53,597 nt of DNA from Calditrichota bacterium. GTDB taxonomy: Bacteria > Calditrichota > Calditrichia > Calditrichales > Calditrichaceae. The position numbers and the translations under genes were made by a program. The DNA lies in contig JAJRSO010000058.1 of NCBI GenBank assembly GCA_024278755.1, positions 1-53,597 of the forward strand, read 5' to 3'. Of the stretch, positions 24,818 to 33,256 are shown piece by piece (the first letter of the stretch is position 1; each line of letters starts with the position of its first letter). The notes below the pieces were generated by a model, which saw only the letters and a program-made list of their open reading frames with translations, did not search any database and had not been told where the DNA came from.

Positions 24818-25657
24818 TTAAACCAGCACAGCGCGCGCTTCCTGAAGCTCGGCCAATCCCTGCTTCAACTCCTCTTGCGTAGGAGCGACGCCATGGAACT
24901 TGTTATTGTTTTCCATAAAAGAGATGCCGGCGCCTTTGATGGTACGGGCGATGATAACCGTAGGCTTTCCTTTAAAAGCTTTTGCCAGCTGCAAAGCCGA
25001 ATGAACCGCTTCCATATCGTGACCGTTCACATCAATCACGTGCCAGTTATTGGCTTGCCATTTGTCCGCAATGGGGTCGAGATCCAAAATAACCCTGTTG
25101 GCGTCATCCAGCTGGTATCCGTTAAAATCAAGAATAACATTGACATTATCCAGTTTATGGTGTCCGGCATACATGGCCGATTCCCAAATTTGCCCCTCGT
25201 TGGATTCGCCGTCGCCGATAAGGACAAACATCTGATGGGATTCATGATTCAGCAGAGCGGCGTGCGCCATACCGATGGCCAGCGAAATACCCTGACCCAG
25301 CGAACCTGTGGAAGCCTCGAGCAGAGGCAGTTTCCGTTTGTCGGGATGCCCCTGAAGCGGGCTTCCGAATTTGCGTAACGTGGACAGAAGGGTTTTATCA
25401 ATATAGCCTGCCTCGGCCAGAGCGGCGTATAGAACCGGGGCGGCGTGCCCTTTGCTGAGAATAAAACGATCCCGTTCGGGCATGTCCGGATTTTGCGGGT
25501 CGTGTTTTAAAATACCGCCAAAATACAGAGCCGTTACGATTTCCACGGCCGAAAGTGAACCGCCCGGATGGCCGGATTTGGACTCGGCCAGCATTTTTAA
25601 AATTTCTTCACGAATACGAATGGCTGTTAATTTTAGTTCTTTAATCTGGTTTTTCAT
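24818..25657 (-). CDS. transketolase, N-terminal (ThDP-binding) subunit
   Basis: The 279 residues show the N-terminal transketolase signatures: AESKSGHPGGSLSAVEIV, RDRFILSKGHAAPVLYA, and the ThDP motif IGDGESNEGQIWE with the metal-binding Asn. Length fits the split form found in many anaerobes and archaea. It acts with the C-terminal subunit at 23548-24510. It is preceded by 8 bases to the MqnA/MqnD-family gene, so the three genes are likely co-transcribed. Confidence 0.93.
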   Translation of the reverse strand: MKNQIKELKLTAIRIREEILKMLAESKSGHPGGSLSAVEIVTALYFGGILKHDPQNPDMPERDRFILSKGHAAPVLYAALAEAGYIDKTLLSTLRKFGSPLQGHPDKRKLPLLEASTGSLGQGISLAIGMAHAALLNHESHQMFVLIGDGESNEGQIWESAMYAGHHKLDNVNVILDFNGYQLDDANRVILDLDPIADKWQANNWHVIDVNGHDMEAVHSALQLAKAFKGKPTVIIARTIKGAGISFMENNNKFHGVAPTQEELKQGLAELQEARAVLV

Positions 25658-25665
25658 AGTAATCC

Positions 25666-26496
25666 TTAATCCAAGAATTCCACGTCTACTTTATTTTTTA
25701 TAATGCCTTCTTTAACGCCACGCTCCAGTAAGGTACGGATTGCTTTGCGTCCCGTTTCGCCATAATCCAGCGTCCAGTGGTTGACATACATCCCAACAAA
25801 TTTATCCGCCAGTTTCGGATCCATATCTCCGGCAAATTTAAGAGCGTATTCCAGAGCCTGTTCGCGGTGGTCGATGGAATACTGAATACTGCGCTGAATA
25901 AAATCAGAAACGGTATGCATCAGTTTATCCCCCAGATCGCGGCGGATTACGTTTCCGCCCAGCGGAAGCGGCAGGCCGGTTTCTTTAAACCACCATTCGC
26001 CCATATCAATTATTTTGTACAACCCTTCCTGGGCATAGGTCAGTTGGCCCTCGTTAATAATCAGTCCGGCTTCATATTTTCCGGCTTTAATCTGTGGAAT
26101 GATCTGATCAAAAGGAACTACTTCATATTTTAAACTGGGATTGTAAATGCGCATGGAAAGTAACGCGGTGGTTAATTCTCCCGGAACGGCGATGGTTAAA
26201 CCGTTTAAGTCGTCTTCGGAGAACTCTTTTTCGGAAACGATCATCGGGCCGTATTTGTCGCCCATGCTGGAACCGGTGGGCATCAGGATATATTTATCTG
26301 CAAGTTGCGGATAGGCGTGGATGGATATGGCGGAGACATCGTAAGTACCCACCATCGCTTCTTTATTTAAGGTTTCGATATCTTTTAAAGTGTGGGAAAA
26401 GGTTAAATCGCCGGTATCGAAGATATTGTTTGCCAGTGCATAAAACATAAAAGCGTCGTCTGAATCGGGGCTATGGGCAATACTGATTTCTCTCAT
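25666..26496 (-). CDS. MqnA/MqnD-family protein (periplasmic-binding fold)
   Basis: The 276-residue soluble protein begins SIAHSPDSDDAFMFYALAN, matching the SPxxDDxF start of MqnD (1,4-dihydroxy-6-naphthoate synthase) and related MqnA/MqnD proteins, with GYE/AGLIINEGQLTY later as in the family. MqnD acts late in the futalosine menaquinone pathway, which would fit the quinone-based respiration here. The DSDDAF variant is not the classic CPNDTF, so a paralogue with another small-molecule substrate is possible. It is the first gene of a unit with the transketolase halves. Confidence 0.72.
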   Translation of the reverse strand: MREISIAHSPDSDDAFMFYALANNIFDTGDLTFSHTLKDIETLNKEAMVGTYDVSAISIHAYPQLADKYILMPTGSSMGDKYGPMIVSEKEFSEDDLNGLTIAVPGELTTALLSMRIYNPSLKYEVVPFDQIIPQIKAGKYEAGLIINEGQLTYAQEGLYKIIDMGEWWFKETGLPLPLGGNVIRRDLGDKLMHTVSDFIQRSIQYSIDHREQALEYALKFAGDMDPKLADKFVGMYVNHWTLDYGETGRKAIRTLLERGVKEGIIKNKVDVEFLD

Positions 26497-26716
26497 TTTT
26501 GTTCCTTTAAATTCGATTAATAAAAGTTATGAAGTTAAGATGTAAGCCCATCGTTTGCAAAACTTATTAACGCCGAAGCAACCTCTTCCGGTTTGAATAT
26601 ACCTATTATTGACCGGAGATTTATAATCGTAAACCCTACTTGGTAGTCCAGAAGCGTTAAATGAAACGGACTATGTCCCCCCTCCCGATGCCGAAGCAAT
26701 TGAAGTTAAATATCAA

Positions 26717-26762
26717 TTGACAGAAAATGAAAATATATCTATATTTCGTCAACTAACGAAAT
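26717..26762 (+). promoter_or_regulatory. sigma70-type promoter overlapped by an ArsR operator
   Basis: TTGACA (26717-26722) and TATATT (26740-26745) are separated by exactly 17 bases. Overlapping the -10 is a perfect inverted repeat ATTTCGT-N6-ACGAAAT (26743-26762), ending 9 bases before the arsR start. The position is ideal for autorepression by ArsR. Assignment is from sequence pattern only. Confidence 0.75.
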
Positions 26763-26771
26763 GAGAATTAT

Positions 26772-27125
26772 ATGAGAGAACTGGTAAAAACGTTTAAAGC
26801 CCTTTCCGATCCCAATCGGGTGCGTATTTTAAAAATGCTGGAAGTGCGGCCGCTCTGTGTTTGTGAAATAACGCAAGTATTAAATCTGGCAACTTCAACC
26901 GTCTCAAAGCATCTTTCTTTGTTACGCGATGCGGATTTGATTTCGGATCAGAAAGACGGTAAGTGGGTTTATTATAAACTCAACCAAACGGCTCCGCACG
27001 AGTACGGACAAACCATTCTTCCTGCCATTCAATCATGGCTAAATGAAGAAAAAAATGTGCAGGAAGATCGGTTAAGTGTTTTAGCGACCTGCCGGGAAGA
27101 GGCCTGTAAAATACAGGATAAATAA
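26772..27125 (+). CDS. arsR: ArsR-family metalloregulator
   Basis: The 117-residue winged-helix protein carries KALSDPNRVRILKML and the classic metal-sensing LCVCEI in the alpha-3 helix, where the two Cys bind As(III) in ArsR. Two further Cys lie near the C-terminus (CREEAC). The DNA-recognition helix is TSTVSKHLSLLRDADLI. It heads an arsenic gene island and is preceded by a promoter with an inverted repeat. As in the family, binding of arsenite or another thiophilic ion should release the operator. Confidence 0.92.
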   Translation: MRELVKTFKALSDPNRVRILKMLEVRPLCVCEITQVLNLATSTVSKHLSLLRDADLISDQKDGKWVYYKLNQTAPHEYGQTILPAIQSWLNEEKNVQEDRLSVLATCREEACKIQDK

Positions 27126-27176
27126 AATAACTCCTCAGGATTTTAAAATCCGGATGGTCTATTTAAAGGGATTAGG

Positions 27177-28478
27177 ATGAACTGGAAAGAAGAATACAAA
27201 CCGTTGCTATGGATTAGCGGATTTTTTGTACTGGCTTATTTTATACCCATAGAAAATACGCGCTTTGCCGAGTCGGTAATGGCCGCTCTGGATTTAACCC
27301 GTTGGTACGCCCGGGAGCATGTGCTGCTTTGCCTCGTGCCGGCTTTCTTTATCGCCGGGGTGATTGCCGTGTTTGTCAGTCAGGCGGCGGTTATAAAATA
27401 TTTCGGAGCCGGCGCTAAAAAATGGGTTTCTTATGCTGTCGCCTCCGTTTCCGGGACCGTTCTCGCCGTTTGTTCCTGTACCATTTTGCCGCTTTTTTCC
27501 AGTATTCATAAACGGGGCGCGGGCTTGGGTCCGGCCATCGCTTTTTTATACTCCGGTCCGGCCATTAATATTTTGGCCATTATTTTAACCGCGCGTATTC
27601 TGGGCTGGAAGCTGGGTCTGGCCCGGGTCGTCGGCGCGATGGTTTTCTCGGTGGTTATTGGTTTGCTGATGCATCTCATTTACCGCAAAGAAGAGGCAGA
27701 GAAAGCCGCGGCGCAGTTCTCCATGCCCAAACAAGAAGAGGAACGACCCCTTTGGCAGACCGCCGCTCATTTTTTCATTTTAGTGTTCATTCTGATTTTT
27801 GCAACCTTAGCCAAACCGGATTCTATGAAGGGCATTTGGGCTTTTTTATTTGAATGGAAATGGGTTTTAACGTCCGGATTCGGGCTGCTTTTAAGCTGGT
27901 CGCTTATTGCAATTATAAAAATAAAACCGCAGCATGTAATATTGGCAGCTGTCGCCATTTTTCTCAGTTATTTGCTGGCGCCGCAGATGGCGCTCATTCC
28001 CTTTTCGGTCGGGGTAATTGCGTTAAGTATTCTGCTCAGCACGGCCAATGATGAAGCGCAAATGTGGATGAGTGCGTCTTGGGGTTTTGCCAAACAGATT
28101 TTGCCGCTGCTCGGCGCTGGTGTGCTGATTGCCGGATTTCTACTGGGGATGCCCGGAGGGAAACAGGGTATTATTCCCGGAAACTGGATTTCGGATCTCG
28201 TCGGTGGAAATTCGCTGTTTGCTAATTTTTTTGCCTCTGTAAGCGGCGCTTTTATGTACTTTGCCACTTTAACCGAAGTACCCATTTTACAGGGTTTGGT
28301 TCACAGTGGCATGGGACAAGGCCCGGCGCTGGCGTTGCTGCTGGCCGGTCCGGCGTTATCACTGCCCAATATGCTGGTAATTCGCGGTGTGCTGGGCACA
28401 CAAAAAACAGTGGTGTATGTTTCTCTGGTAGTGGTTATGGCTACGATTAGCGGGTTACTATACGGGAGTTTATTTTAG
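27177..28478 (+). CDS. ArsP/DUF318-like permease
   Basis: A 433-residue integral membrane protein with about ten TM helices. It has the family motif CSCTILPLFSSIHKRG followed by GPAIAFLYSGPAIN, and a second repeat half with LTEVPILQGLV and GPALALLLAGPALSLPN. Members of this permease family include ArsP, which exports trivalent organoarsenicals; others are uncharacterised. It is downstream of arsR by 51 bases, almost certainly in the same transcript. Two half-size relatives occur at 37578-38515. Confidence 0.82.
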   Translation: MNWKEEYKPLLWISGFFVLAYFIPIENTRFAESVMAALDLTRWYAREHVLLCLVPAFFIAGVIAVFVSQAAVIKYFGAGAKKWVSYAVASVSGTVLAVCSCTILPLFSSIHKRGAGLGPAIAFLYSGPAINILAIILTARILGWKLGLARVVGAMVFSVVIGLLMHLIYRKEEAEKAAAQFSMPKQEEERPLWQTAAHFFILVFILIFATLAKPDSMKGIWAFLFEWKWVLTSGFGLLLSWSLIAIIKIKPQHVILAAVAIFLSYLLAPQMALIPFSVGVIALSILLSTANDEAQMWMSASWGFAKQILPLLGAGVLIAGFLLGMPGGKQGIIPGNWISDLVGGNSLFANFFASVSGAFMYFATLTEVPILQGLVHSGMGQGPALALLLAGPALSLPNMLVIRGVLGTQKTVVYVSLVVVMATISGLLYGSLF

Positions 28479-28484
28479 GAGGTT

Positions 28485-28595
28485 ACCACAGAGGACAACG
28501 AAAAAGTTACGAAGCCACACGAAGAAATAAAAGGATAAAAGCCATTAAAAAAGCTCAGTGTTTCTTCGTTACTGCTTGGTGAAACTTCATGGGAG
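28485..28595. repeat. CACGAAG inverted-repeat element, copy 1
   Basis: The segment opens with ACCACAGAGG and CACACGAAG and closes with TTTCTTCGTT...GGTGAAACTT, so its ends are complementary and it can fold. The centre (AAAGGATAAAAGCCATTAAAA) is almost identical in copy 2 (29063-29150). Together they bracket the GxxExxY gene. Confidence 0.7.
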
Positions 28596-28665
28596 AAATA
28601 TAATTAATACGTGCTAATTACAGATTTTATTTTTATAGTTTTCATTAAGGTGGAGGAATCTAATA

Positions 28666-29037
28666 ATGAACTTTGAAAAATTATCTGGTCAAATTATTGG
28701 TGCTGCAATTGAAGTCCATAAAATTCTTGGCCCTGGGTTACTTGAATCGGCCTATGAAGAATGTCTGGCTTATGAATTACGAGAAAAGAAAATCTCCTAC
28801 AAACGGCAAAAAGATATGCCAATTATTTATAAAGAAATGAATCTTGAGTACGGTTACAGAATTGACTTGCTGGTAGAGAATAGCATAATTGTAGAACTAA
28901 AATCAGTTGAAAAATTTACACCGGTGCACACGGCGCAGATTTTAACCTATATGCGGCTGGCAAAAATTAAAACAGGGTTGCTACTGAATTTTAACGTGAC
29001 CGTACTGAAAAATGGCTTAAAAAGATTTGTACTATAA
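28666..29037 (+). CDS. GxxExxY protein (PD-(D/E)XK-like fold)
   Basis: The 123 residues contain the family-defining GLLESAY (GxxExxY) and a nuclease-like core: RIDLLVENSIIVELKS, providing D...ExK, then a Gln-containing helix (HTAQILTYMRL). The family is widespread, often multicopy, and of unproven function; a PD-(D/E)XK nuclease relation is commonly proposed. It interrupts the arsenic genes and is flanked on both sides by copies of the same inverted repeat, which suggests it arrived with, or acts on, that repeat. An AGGTGGAGG-type ribosome site is upstream. Confidence 0.88.
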   Translation: MNFEKLSGQIIGAAIEVHKILGPGLLESAYEECLAYELREKKISYKRQKDMPIIYKEMNLEYGYRIDLLVENSIIVELKSVEKFTPVHTAQILTYMRLAKIKTGLLLNFNVTVLKNGLKRFVL

Positions 29038-29062
29038 ATCATTTTTTTTCGTGAATAAACTT

Positions 29063-29150
29063 TACACCGAGCGCCACGAAGGAGTCACGAAGCCACAGGA
29101 AGAGATTAAAGGATAAAAGCCATTAAAAAGGCTCCGTGTTTCTTCGTGAA
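29063..29150. repeat. CACGAAG inverted-repeat element, copy 2
   Basis: ACACCGAGCGCCACGAAGG and TCACGAAG at the left end are complementary to GTTTCTTCGTG at the right end. The core matches copy 1. It ends just before the arsC ribosome site. Confidence 0.75.
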
Positions 29151-29164
29151 AAGAGAGGATAATA

Positions 29165-29575
29165 ATGCGTATCTTAATTTTATGCACCGGGAATTCCTGT
29201 CGCAGCCAGATGGCGGAGGGGTTCCTCAAGTCGTTCAATCCAAATTTAAAAGTACACTCTGCCGGAACCGGACCTTCGGATAAAATCCATCCCAAGGCAG
29301 TGCAGGTGATGGCTGAAGAGGGGATTGACATCCGCAAAGGGTATCCTAAAAATGTAGATCGGTTTTTGGACACTCCTTTTGACTATGTGATTACGGTATG
29401 CGACAACGCCAAAGAAACCTGCCCGTTTTTTACGGGTAAAGTCGCGCATCGTTTGCATATCGGTTTTGACGATCCGGCAGATGCTGTTGGTACCGAGGAA
29501 GAAATTCTGGCAAATTTTCGTAGAGTCCGCAATGAAATTAAAAGGGATTTTAAAAAATTCTATCAAGCGCTTTAG
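29165..29575 (+). CDS. arsC: arsenate reductase, LMW-phosphatase (thioredoxin-coupled) type
   Basis: The 136-residue enzyme has the P-loop CTGNSCRS (8-15) and the second and third redox cysteine region CDNAKETCPFF (about 81-91), as in the Staphylococcus/Bacillus ArsC class. It reduces As(V) to As(III), with electrons from thioredoxin. ACR3 (33257) would then export arsenite. Thioredoxin-like proteins and CcdA at 36084-37478 might serve related thiol chemistry in the periplasm. The GAGAGG ribosome site is next to the ATG. Confidence 0.92.
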   Translation: MRILILCTGNSCRSQMAEGFLKSFNPNLKVHSAGTGPSDKIHPKAVQVMAEEGIDIRKGYPKNVDRFLDTPFDYVITVCDNAKETCPFFTGKVAHRLHIGFDDPADAVGTEEEILANFRRVRNEIKRDFKKFYQAL

Positions 29576-29587
29576 AGCCTATAAATA

Positions 29588-30147
29588 ATGCGTAAATTCT
29601 TAATCATCTTTTTAATCAGCCTTTGTCTGCCTCTGTGGGCGCAAACCAAACCGGATTGGAATGGTTATGTACAGGTGCGCTATAAAAACGCGTTTAGCAA
29701 TCAACATCTGTTTGAGGTACGTCGCGCTAAACTTTGGATGTACCGCCAGGCACCGTTTTCAAATCTGTTGTATTATAAGGTTCAGGGAAAATTTAATTTC
29801 AAAAATCATGGCAATTTTGTGTTACAGGACGTTTTTGCAGAATACCGTATTAAGAATGGCTGGATACGCCTCGGGCAGCAAAAACCCGATTTCAGCAAAG
29901 AACGCAGTCAGCCGGATCACCTGATTTCTGTAGCTAAACGTGCGCTCGTGGTGGACGCGCTCATTCCCGCTGCCGAAAGCGGTGCACGAGATATCGGGTT
30001 ACAAATTCACGGTAAAAGCGCAAACAAGTTTTGGAGTAGCTCATTAAGGGACAAAAGGCAAAACTGCTGATTGACTGGCGTGTGAAGCCTGAACATCACG
30101 GAAATAGCAATTCAATAATCATACAACATCAATTATTTTTTAACTAA
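29588..30147 (+). pseudogene. outer-membrane porin with internal deletion
   Basis: The frame opens with a signal peptide (IIFLISLCLPLWAQ) and porin strands (GYVQVRYKNAF, FEVRRAKLWMY, GWIRLGQQKPDFSKE) typical of phosphate-selective/OprP-like barrels, and stops at TGA 30068-30070. A different frame then encodes a typical barrel end (AKLLIDWRVKPEHH, IIIQHQLFFN) closing at TAA 30145-30147. The family is normally about 350-400 residues, so the middle (about half) is missing and the two ends are joined out of frame near 30040-30060. The product cannot form a barrel. Confidence 0.7.
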
Positions 30148-30182
30148 ATCATCATATTTAGAAATAATAATCGGAAGATACA

Positions 30183-30572
30183 GTGGAAGAGGTTTTAAAA
30201 AAATTAACCCTGGATTTTTTTGGGGCCGGATGTCACAAAATAACCCCAATAAAATTACTGAATATGGATAAAGCCGTTTTCGTGGACGTTCGTTCTCACG
30301 AAGAACGCGCAACTCTGGGCATCCACCTTAAACATCATAAAGGAATTCAATTCCTGCATATCCCGCTGGATGAATTGCCGGACCGTTACGAAGAAATCCC
30401 AAGAGGCGAAACGATCGGTATTTTTTGTCCGGCCAACGTGCGCTCGACTATTGCCATGGTTTACCTGATATATAAGGGGTACAAGCAAGTACAAATCATT
30501 GAAGGCGGATATGCGGCTTTGACCGATGAAATGAAGCCCGGCAAGGTACTAAAACTAATTCAGGAAAACTAA
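30183..30572 (+). CDS. single-domain rhodanese
   Basis: The 129-residue cytoplasmic protein starts at GTG (GGAAG upstream). It has the substrate loop CPANVRS (active Cys about residue 82) and the VFVDVRSHEER strand, both conserved in sulfurtransferases. It is 3 bases from the TauE/SafE gene, so the two are translationally linked. Known rhodanese-TauE pairs handle sulfane sulfur and export of sulfite or related anions. Within an arsenic island it may deal with thioarsenicals (inference). Confidence 0.85.
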   Translation: MEEVLKKLTLDFFGAGCHKITPIKLLNMDKAVFVDVRSHEERATLGIHLKHHKGIQFLHIPLDELPDRYEEIPRGETIGIFCPANVRSTIAMVYLIYKGYKQVQIIEGGYAALTDEMKPGKVLKLIQEN

Positions 30573-30575
30573 ACG

Positions 30576-31310
30576 ATGGAATATCTGCTATTTATTATTT
30601 CATTTATTGCCGCCTTTATTTTTTCATTGGGAGGTGTGGGAGCGGCAATTATTCTCATCCCCATACTAATATCTTTCGGGATTCCCATCAATATGGCGAA
30701 GCCTATCGGCCTGTTTTACAATACGGTTAGCTTAAGCGGGGCCAGTTACACCAATATAAAAAACAAACGGCTTGATTTTAAAATGGGCATTCCCATTATT
30801 ATCTTTTCATTTCTGTTTGCAATCCTGGGCGCCTTGTTATCAAAATTTATTTCAACAAAAATCGTATTAATATTGTTTATTGCCTTTCTGATTTTTTCTG
30901 GATTTATGTTCCTGTTTTTTAAAGGCAAACAGAAAGACACGTATCGTGAAGACGCGCCTATTCTTTCTCTGTCATTAATCGGTGCGCTTGCGGGACTCTT
31001 ATCCGGTCTGCTGGGTATTGGCGGCGGCGGAATAATTTCACCGCTTATGTTAATACTGGGTATTAATCCCAAAAAGATTGCGGCCATTACGGCTTTCGTG
31101 GTGCCATTTTCATCGTTTTCCGGATTTCTTACCTACTGGTCCATGGGGCATGTGGACTGGCGATTAATGTTGATCATTTCCGTAGCCGGAATAGCCGGCG
31201 CCAGCCTGGGAACCATGTTCATGCATAAAAAACTGAATCCGTCCAGCGTCAAAAAGATTTTGGCGGTTATTTTGTTAGTGATGGCTGTAAAGATGATTTT
31301 CAAACTATAA
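30576..31310 (+). CDS. TauE/SafE-family anion exporter (copy 1)
   Basis: A 244-residue protein with about eight TM helices. It has the family glycine motifs GGVGAAIILIPILI in the first repeat and GLLSGLLGIGGGGIISPLML in the second. Members export sulfite, sulfoacetate or other sulfur anions. It is downstream of the rhodanese and upstream of the FmdE gene; a second, diverged TauE lies after FmdE. Confidence 0.87.
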   Translation: MEYLLFIISFIAAFIFSLGGVGAAIILIPILISFGIPINMAKPIGLFYNTVSLSGASYTNIKNKRLDFKMGIPIIIFSFLFAILGALLSKFISTKIVLILFIAFLIFSGFMFLFFKGKQKDTYREDAPILSLSLIGALAGLLSGLLGIGGGGIISPLMLILGINPKKIAAITAFVVPFSSFSGFLTYWSMGHVDWRLMLIISVAGIAGASLGTMFMHKKLNPSSVKKILAVILLVMAVKMIFKL

Positions 31311-31338
31311 GTGCTAATATAAACCAAAGGAACCAAAA

Positions 31339-31938
31339 ATGATTAATCCAAACGAATGGCTGGAATTCGGCCAAAAATTTCACGGACATAAATGTCCGGC
31401 TATGCCCATGGGTCTGCGTGCGTGCGCGGCCGCTTTAAATGCTCTAAACACTCAGCGTACCGGGGATGGCGCCTTATTAGCGGTTCTCGATCTTGGTGAC
31501 GACCACTGCGCTACCTGTTTTGCCGACGGCATCCAGGTGATCACCGGCTGTACATTCGGCAAAGGCAATATTAAGAAAACCCATAAAGGTAAATGGGGTG
31601 TTACGTTAATCGACAAAAAAAATCAAAAAGCAGTGCGGGTTACCCCGACCGCCGAAGCGATGATGGCCAGTAAAGAAACGTCATTTTTTAAGGATTACCG
31701 TGAAAAAGGCGTTCCACCGACCCAGGTTCCGGATGATGTGGTTGAGCCGCTGGTTGTAAAGGTGATGTCCGCACCCGCCGAAAAAATAATGCAAATTTCA
31801 GAGGTAATGGATTGTGAACATCAGGATCCGGCGTATACGTTTTCCAGTTTCTCCTGCGAAGAGTGCGGCGAAATGGTGGTGGAAGGTTATGCACGGGTTA
31901 AAGGCCCTAAAAAAGTCTGTCAGGATTGCGCTAACTAA
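31339..31938 (+). CDS. FmdE-family protein with C-terminal zinc ribbon
   Basis: The 199 residues begin with the FmdE signature FHGHKCPAMPMGLRA and DDHCATCFADGIQVITGCTFG, and end with a TraR/DksA-like ribbon (CEECGEMVVEGY...CQDC). FmdE proteins occur near formylmethanofuran or molybdo/tungsto-enzymes in archaea but are widespread in bacteria with unknown roles. The conserved His/Cys suggest a metal site. Its placement between two TauE/SafE exporters and a rhodanese points to a sulfur- or metalloid-related role rather than C1 metabolism (inference). AAAGGAACC precedes the start. Confidence 0.85.
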   Translation: MINPNEWLEFGQKFHGHKCPAMPMGLRACAAALNALNTQRTGDGALLAVLDLGDDHCATCFADGIQVITGCTFGKGNIKKTHKGKWGVTLIDKKNQKAVRVTPTAEAMMASKETSFFKDYREKGVPPTQVPDDVVEPLVVKVMSAPAEKIMQISEVMDCEHQDPAYTFSSFSCEECGEMVVEGYARVKGPKKVCQDCAN

Positions 31939-31951
31939 GAAAGAGTGAATA

Positions 31952-32746
31952 ATGCTTAGCATTAGTCTGATTTTGTTTTTACTAATTAGCATTGTTTTAA
32001 GTGCGGTTGGCTTGGGGGGCGGGGCCTTTTATGTGCCGCTGCTCGCGGTTTTGGGATATGGTTTTCCCATCGCCTCGTCCACCAGCCTGTTCCTGATTAT
32101 GCTCACCGGACTGTCCGCTTTTACCCGCTTTCAAACGGCAAAGTTGGTAGATTGGCAACTGGCTTTGATGATGGACTTTTTTACAGATTTGGGCGCCTTT
32201 GCCGGTGGCTATACGGCCTTTCAGTTTGCGGCGAATTATCTTAAAACCGCTTTCGGTGTGGTTCTGATCCTGGCGGCTTATTTTATTTTTAAAATGCAGA
32301 AACAAAAGGCGGATGTAAATCGGTCTTTAAAAAGCGGATTTGGCTACTGGCAGCGTGATTTTGGAGTTGAACATTACAGCTTATTTTTGCCTGCCGTTTT
32401 CCCAATCACCTTTGCCATCGGTTACCTTTCCGGAGCCTTAGGCATTACCGGCGGCCTGCTGAAAATACCAATTATGGTTTTTTGGTTTAGTGTACCGCTT
32501 AAAATTGCAGTGGCCACCTCGTCACTGATGGTCGGTCTGACCGGCTTGTTGGGCTTTGGCGGCCATCTGCTTACCGGCCAGATCGACTGGAAGCTGGCCC
32601 TGGGTTTGGGTGTCATTGTGGTAATTGGCGGACAAATCGGAGCGCTCTTTTCCATTAAAACGGATCAGAAAAAACGGAAACAAATTTTGGCGCTGGTATT
32701 AATAATCACCGCAGGATGGATGATAATAAAAGGATTGATGGCATAA
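31952..32746 (+). CDS. TauE/SafE-family anion exporter (copy 2)
   Basis: A 264-residue membrane protein with about eight TM helices and the two family repeats (LSAVGLGGGAFYVPLLAVLG and YLSGALGITGGLLKIPIMVF). It differs substantially from copy 1, so it is not a recent duplicate. It is 13 bases from fmdE, in the same operon, and is followed by a repeat-filled gap. Confidence 0.87.
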   Translation: MLSISLILFLLISIVLSAVGLGGGAFYVPLLAVLGYGFPIASSTSLFLIMLTGLSAFTRFQTAKLVDWQLALMMDFFTDLGAFAGGYTAFQFAANYLKTAFGVVLILAAYFIFKMQKQKADVNRSLKSGFGYWQRDFGVEHYSLFLPAVFPITFAIGYLSGALGITGGLLKIPIMVFWFSVPLKIAVATSSLMVGLTGLLGFGGHLLTGQIDWKLALGLGVIVVIGGQIGALFSIKTDQKKRKQILALVLIITAGWMIIKGLMA

Positions 32747-33256
32747 ATTTACTTAGTTTGTTTTCGTAGTACGTTTTTTTCACGAAGAGCCACGAAGGGG
32801 AGCCTGAAGCTAAGCTAAAAAATTAAAGGACAAAATCTTTTAAAAAGACTTCGTGTCCCTTCGTGACTACTTAATGGAACTTTGTGAAAATGAAATTACA
32901 CTGAGTGCCATGAAGAATACACGAGGTCACACGAAGAAATTAAACGGTAAAAAATTATAAAAAAACCGTGGCTCTTCGTGACTACTTAGTGGAACTTTGT
33001 GAAAAATAATAGTGCACAGAGAACCACGAAATGACGGAAAGAAACCAATTGCAAAATTGATTCATATCCGCGAAAGCGGGTATCCAGGATAGTGTGATTT
33101 TATCATCGCTTGAGGTCATTTGGCAATTGGCAATGTTGGTAAATTTAATGTGTGATTATCCTCACCGGCATAGGGAACTGGATTCCCGCCTGCATCCGTC
33201 TGGCCAGGCGGGAATGACGGTTACACCTGTTTGGTCCTATTGGAGCAAATAATTAG
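32747..33256. repeat. repeat-filled intergenic gap (CACGAAG elements, copy 3, plus a second repeat type)
   Basis: Copies of the CACGAAG element occupy 32781-33010 as two tandem units. The second (about 32915-33005) is nearly identical to 34703-34795, including CCGTGGCTCTTCGTGACTAC and AGTGGAACTTTGTGAAAA. From about 33060 to 33230 a different repeat appears, with CGCGAAAGCGGGTATCCAGG and CTGGATTCCCGCC...GGCGGGAATGACGG, a form common as dispersed intergenic repeats. No ORF is credible. Confidence 0.75.

Noticed and set aside
26637-26763. Open frame of about 42 codons with protein-like composition (for example EALNETDYVPPPDAE) ending at TGA before arsR
   Set aside because: It has no start codon (TAA precedes it) and it overlaps the excellent arsR promoter. 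It may be the tail of a decayed gene, but nothing identifies it.
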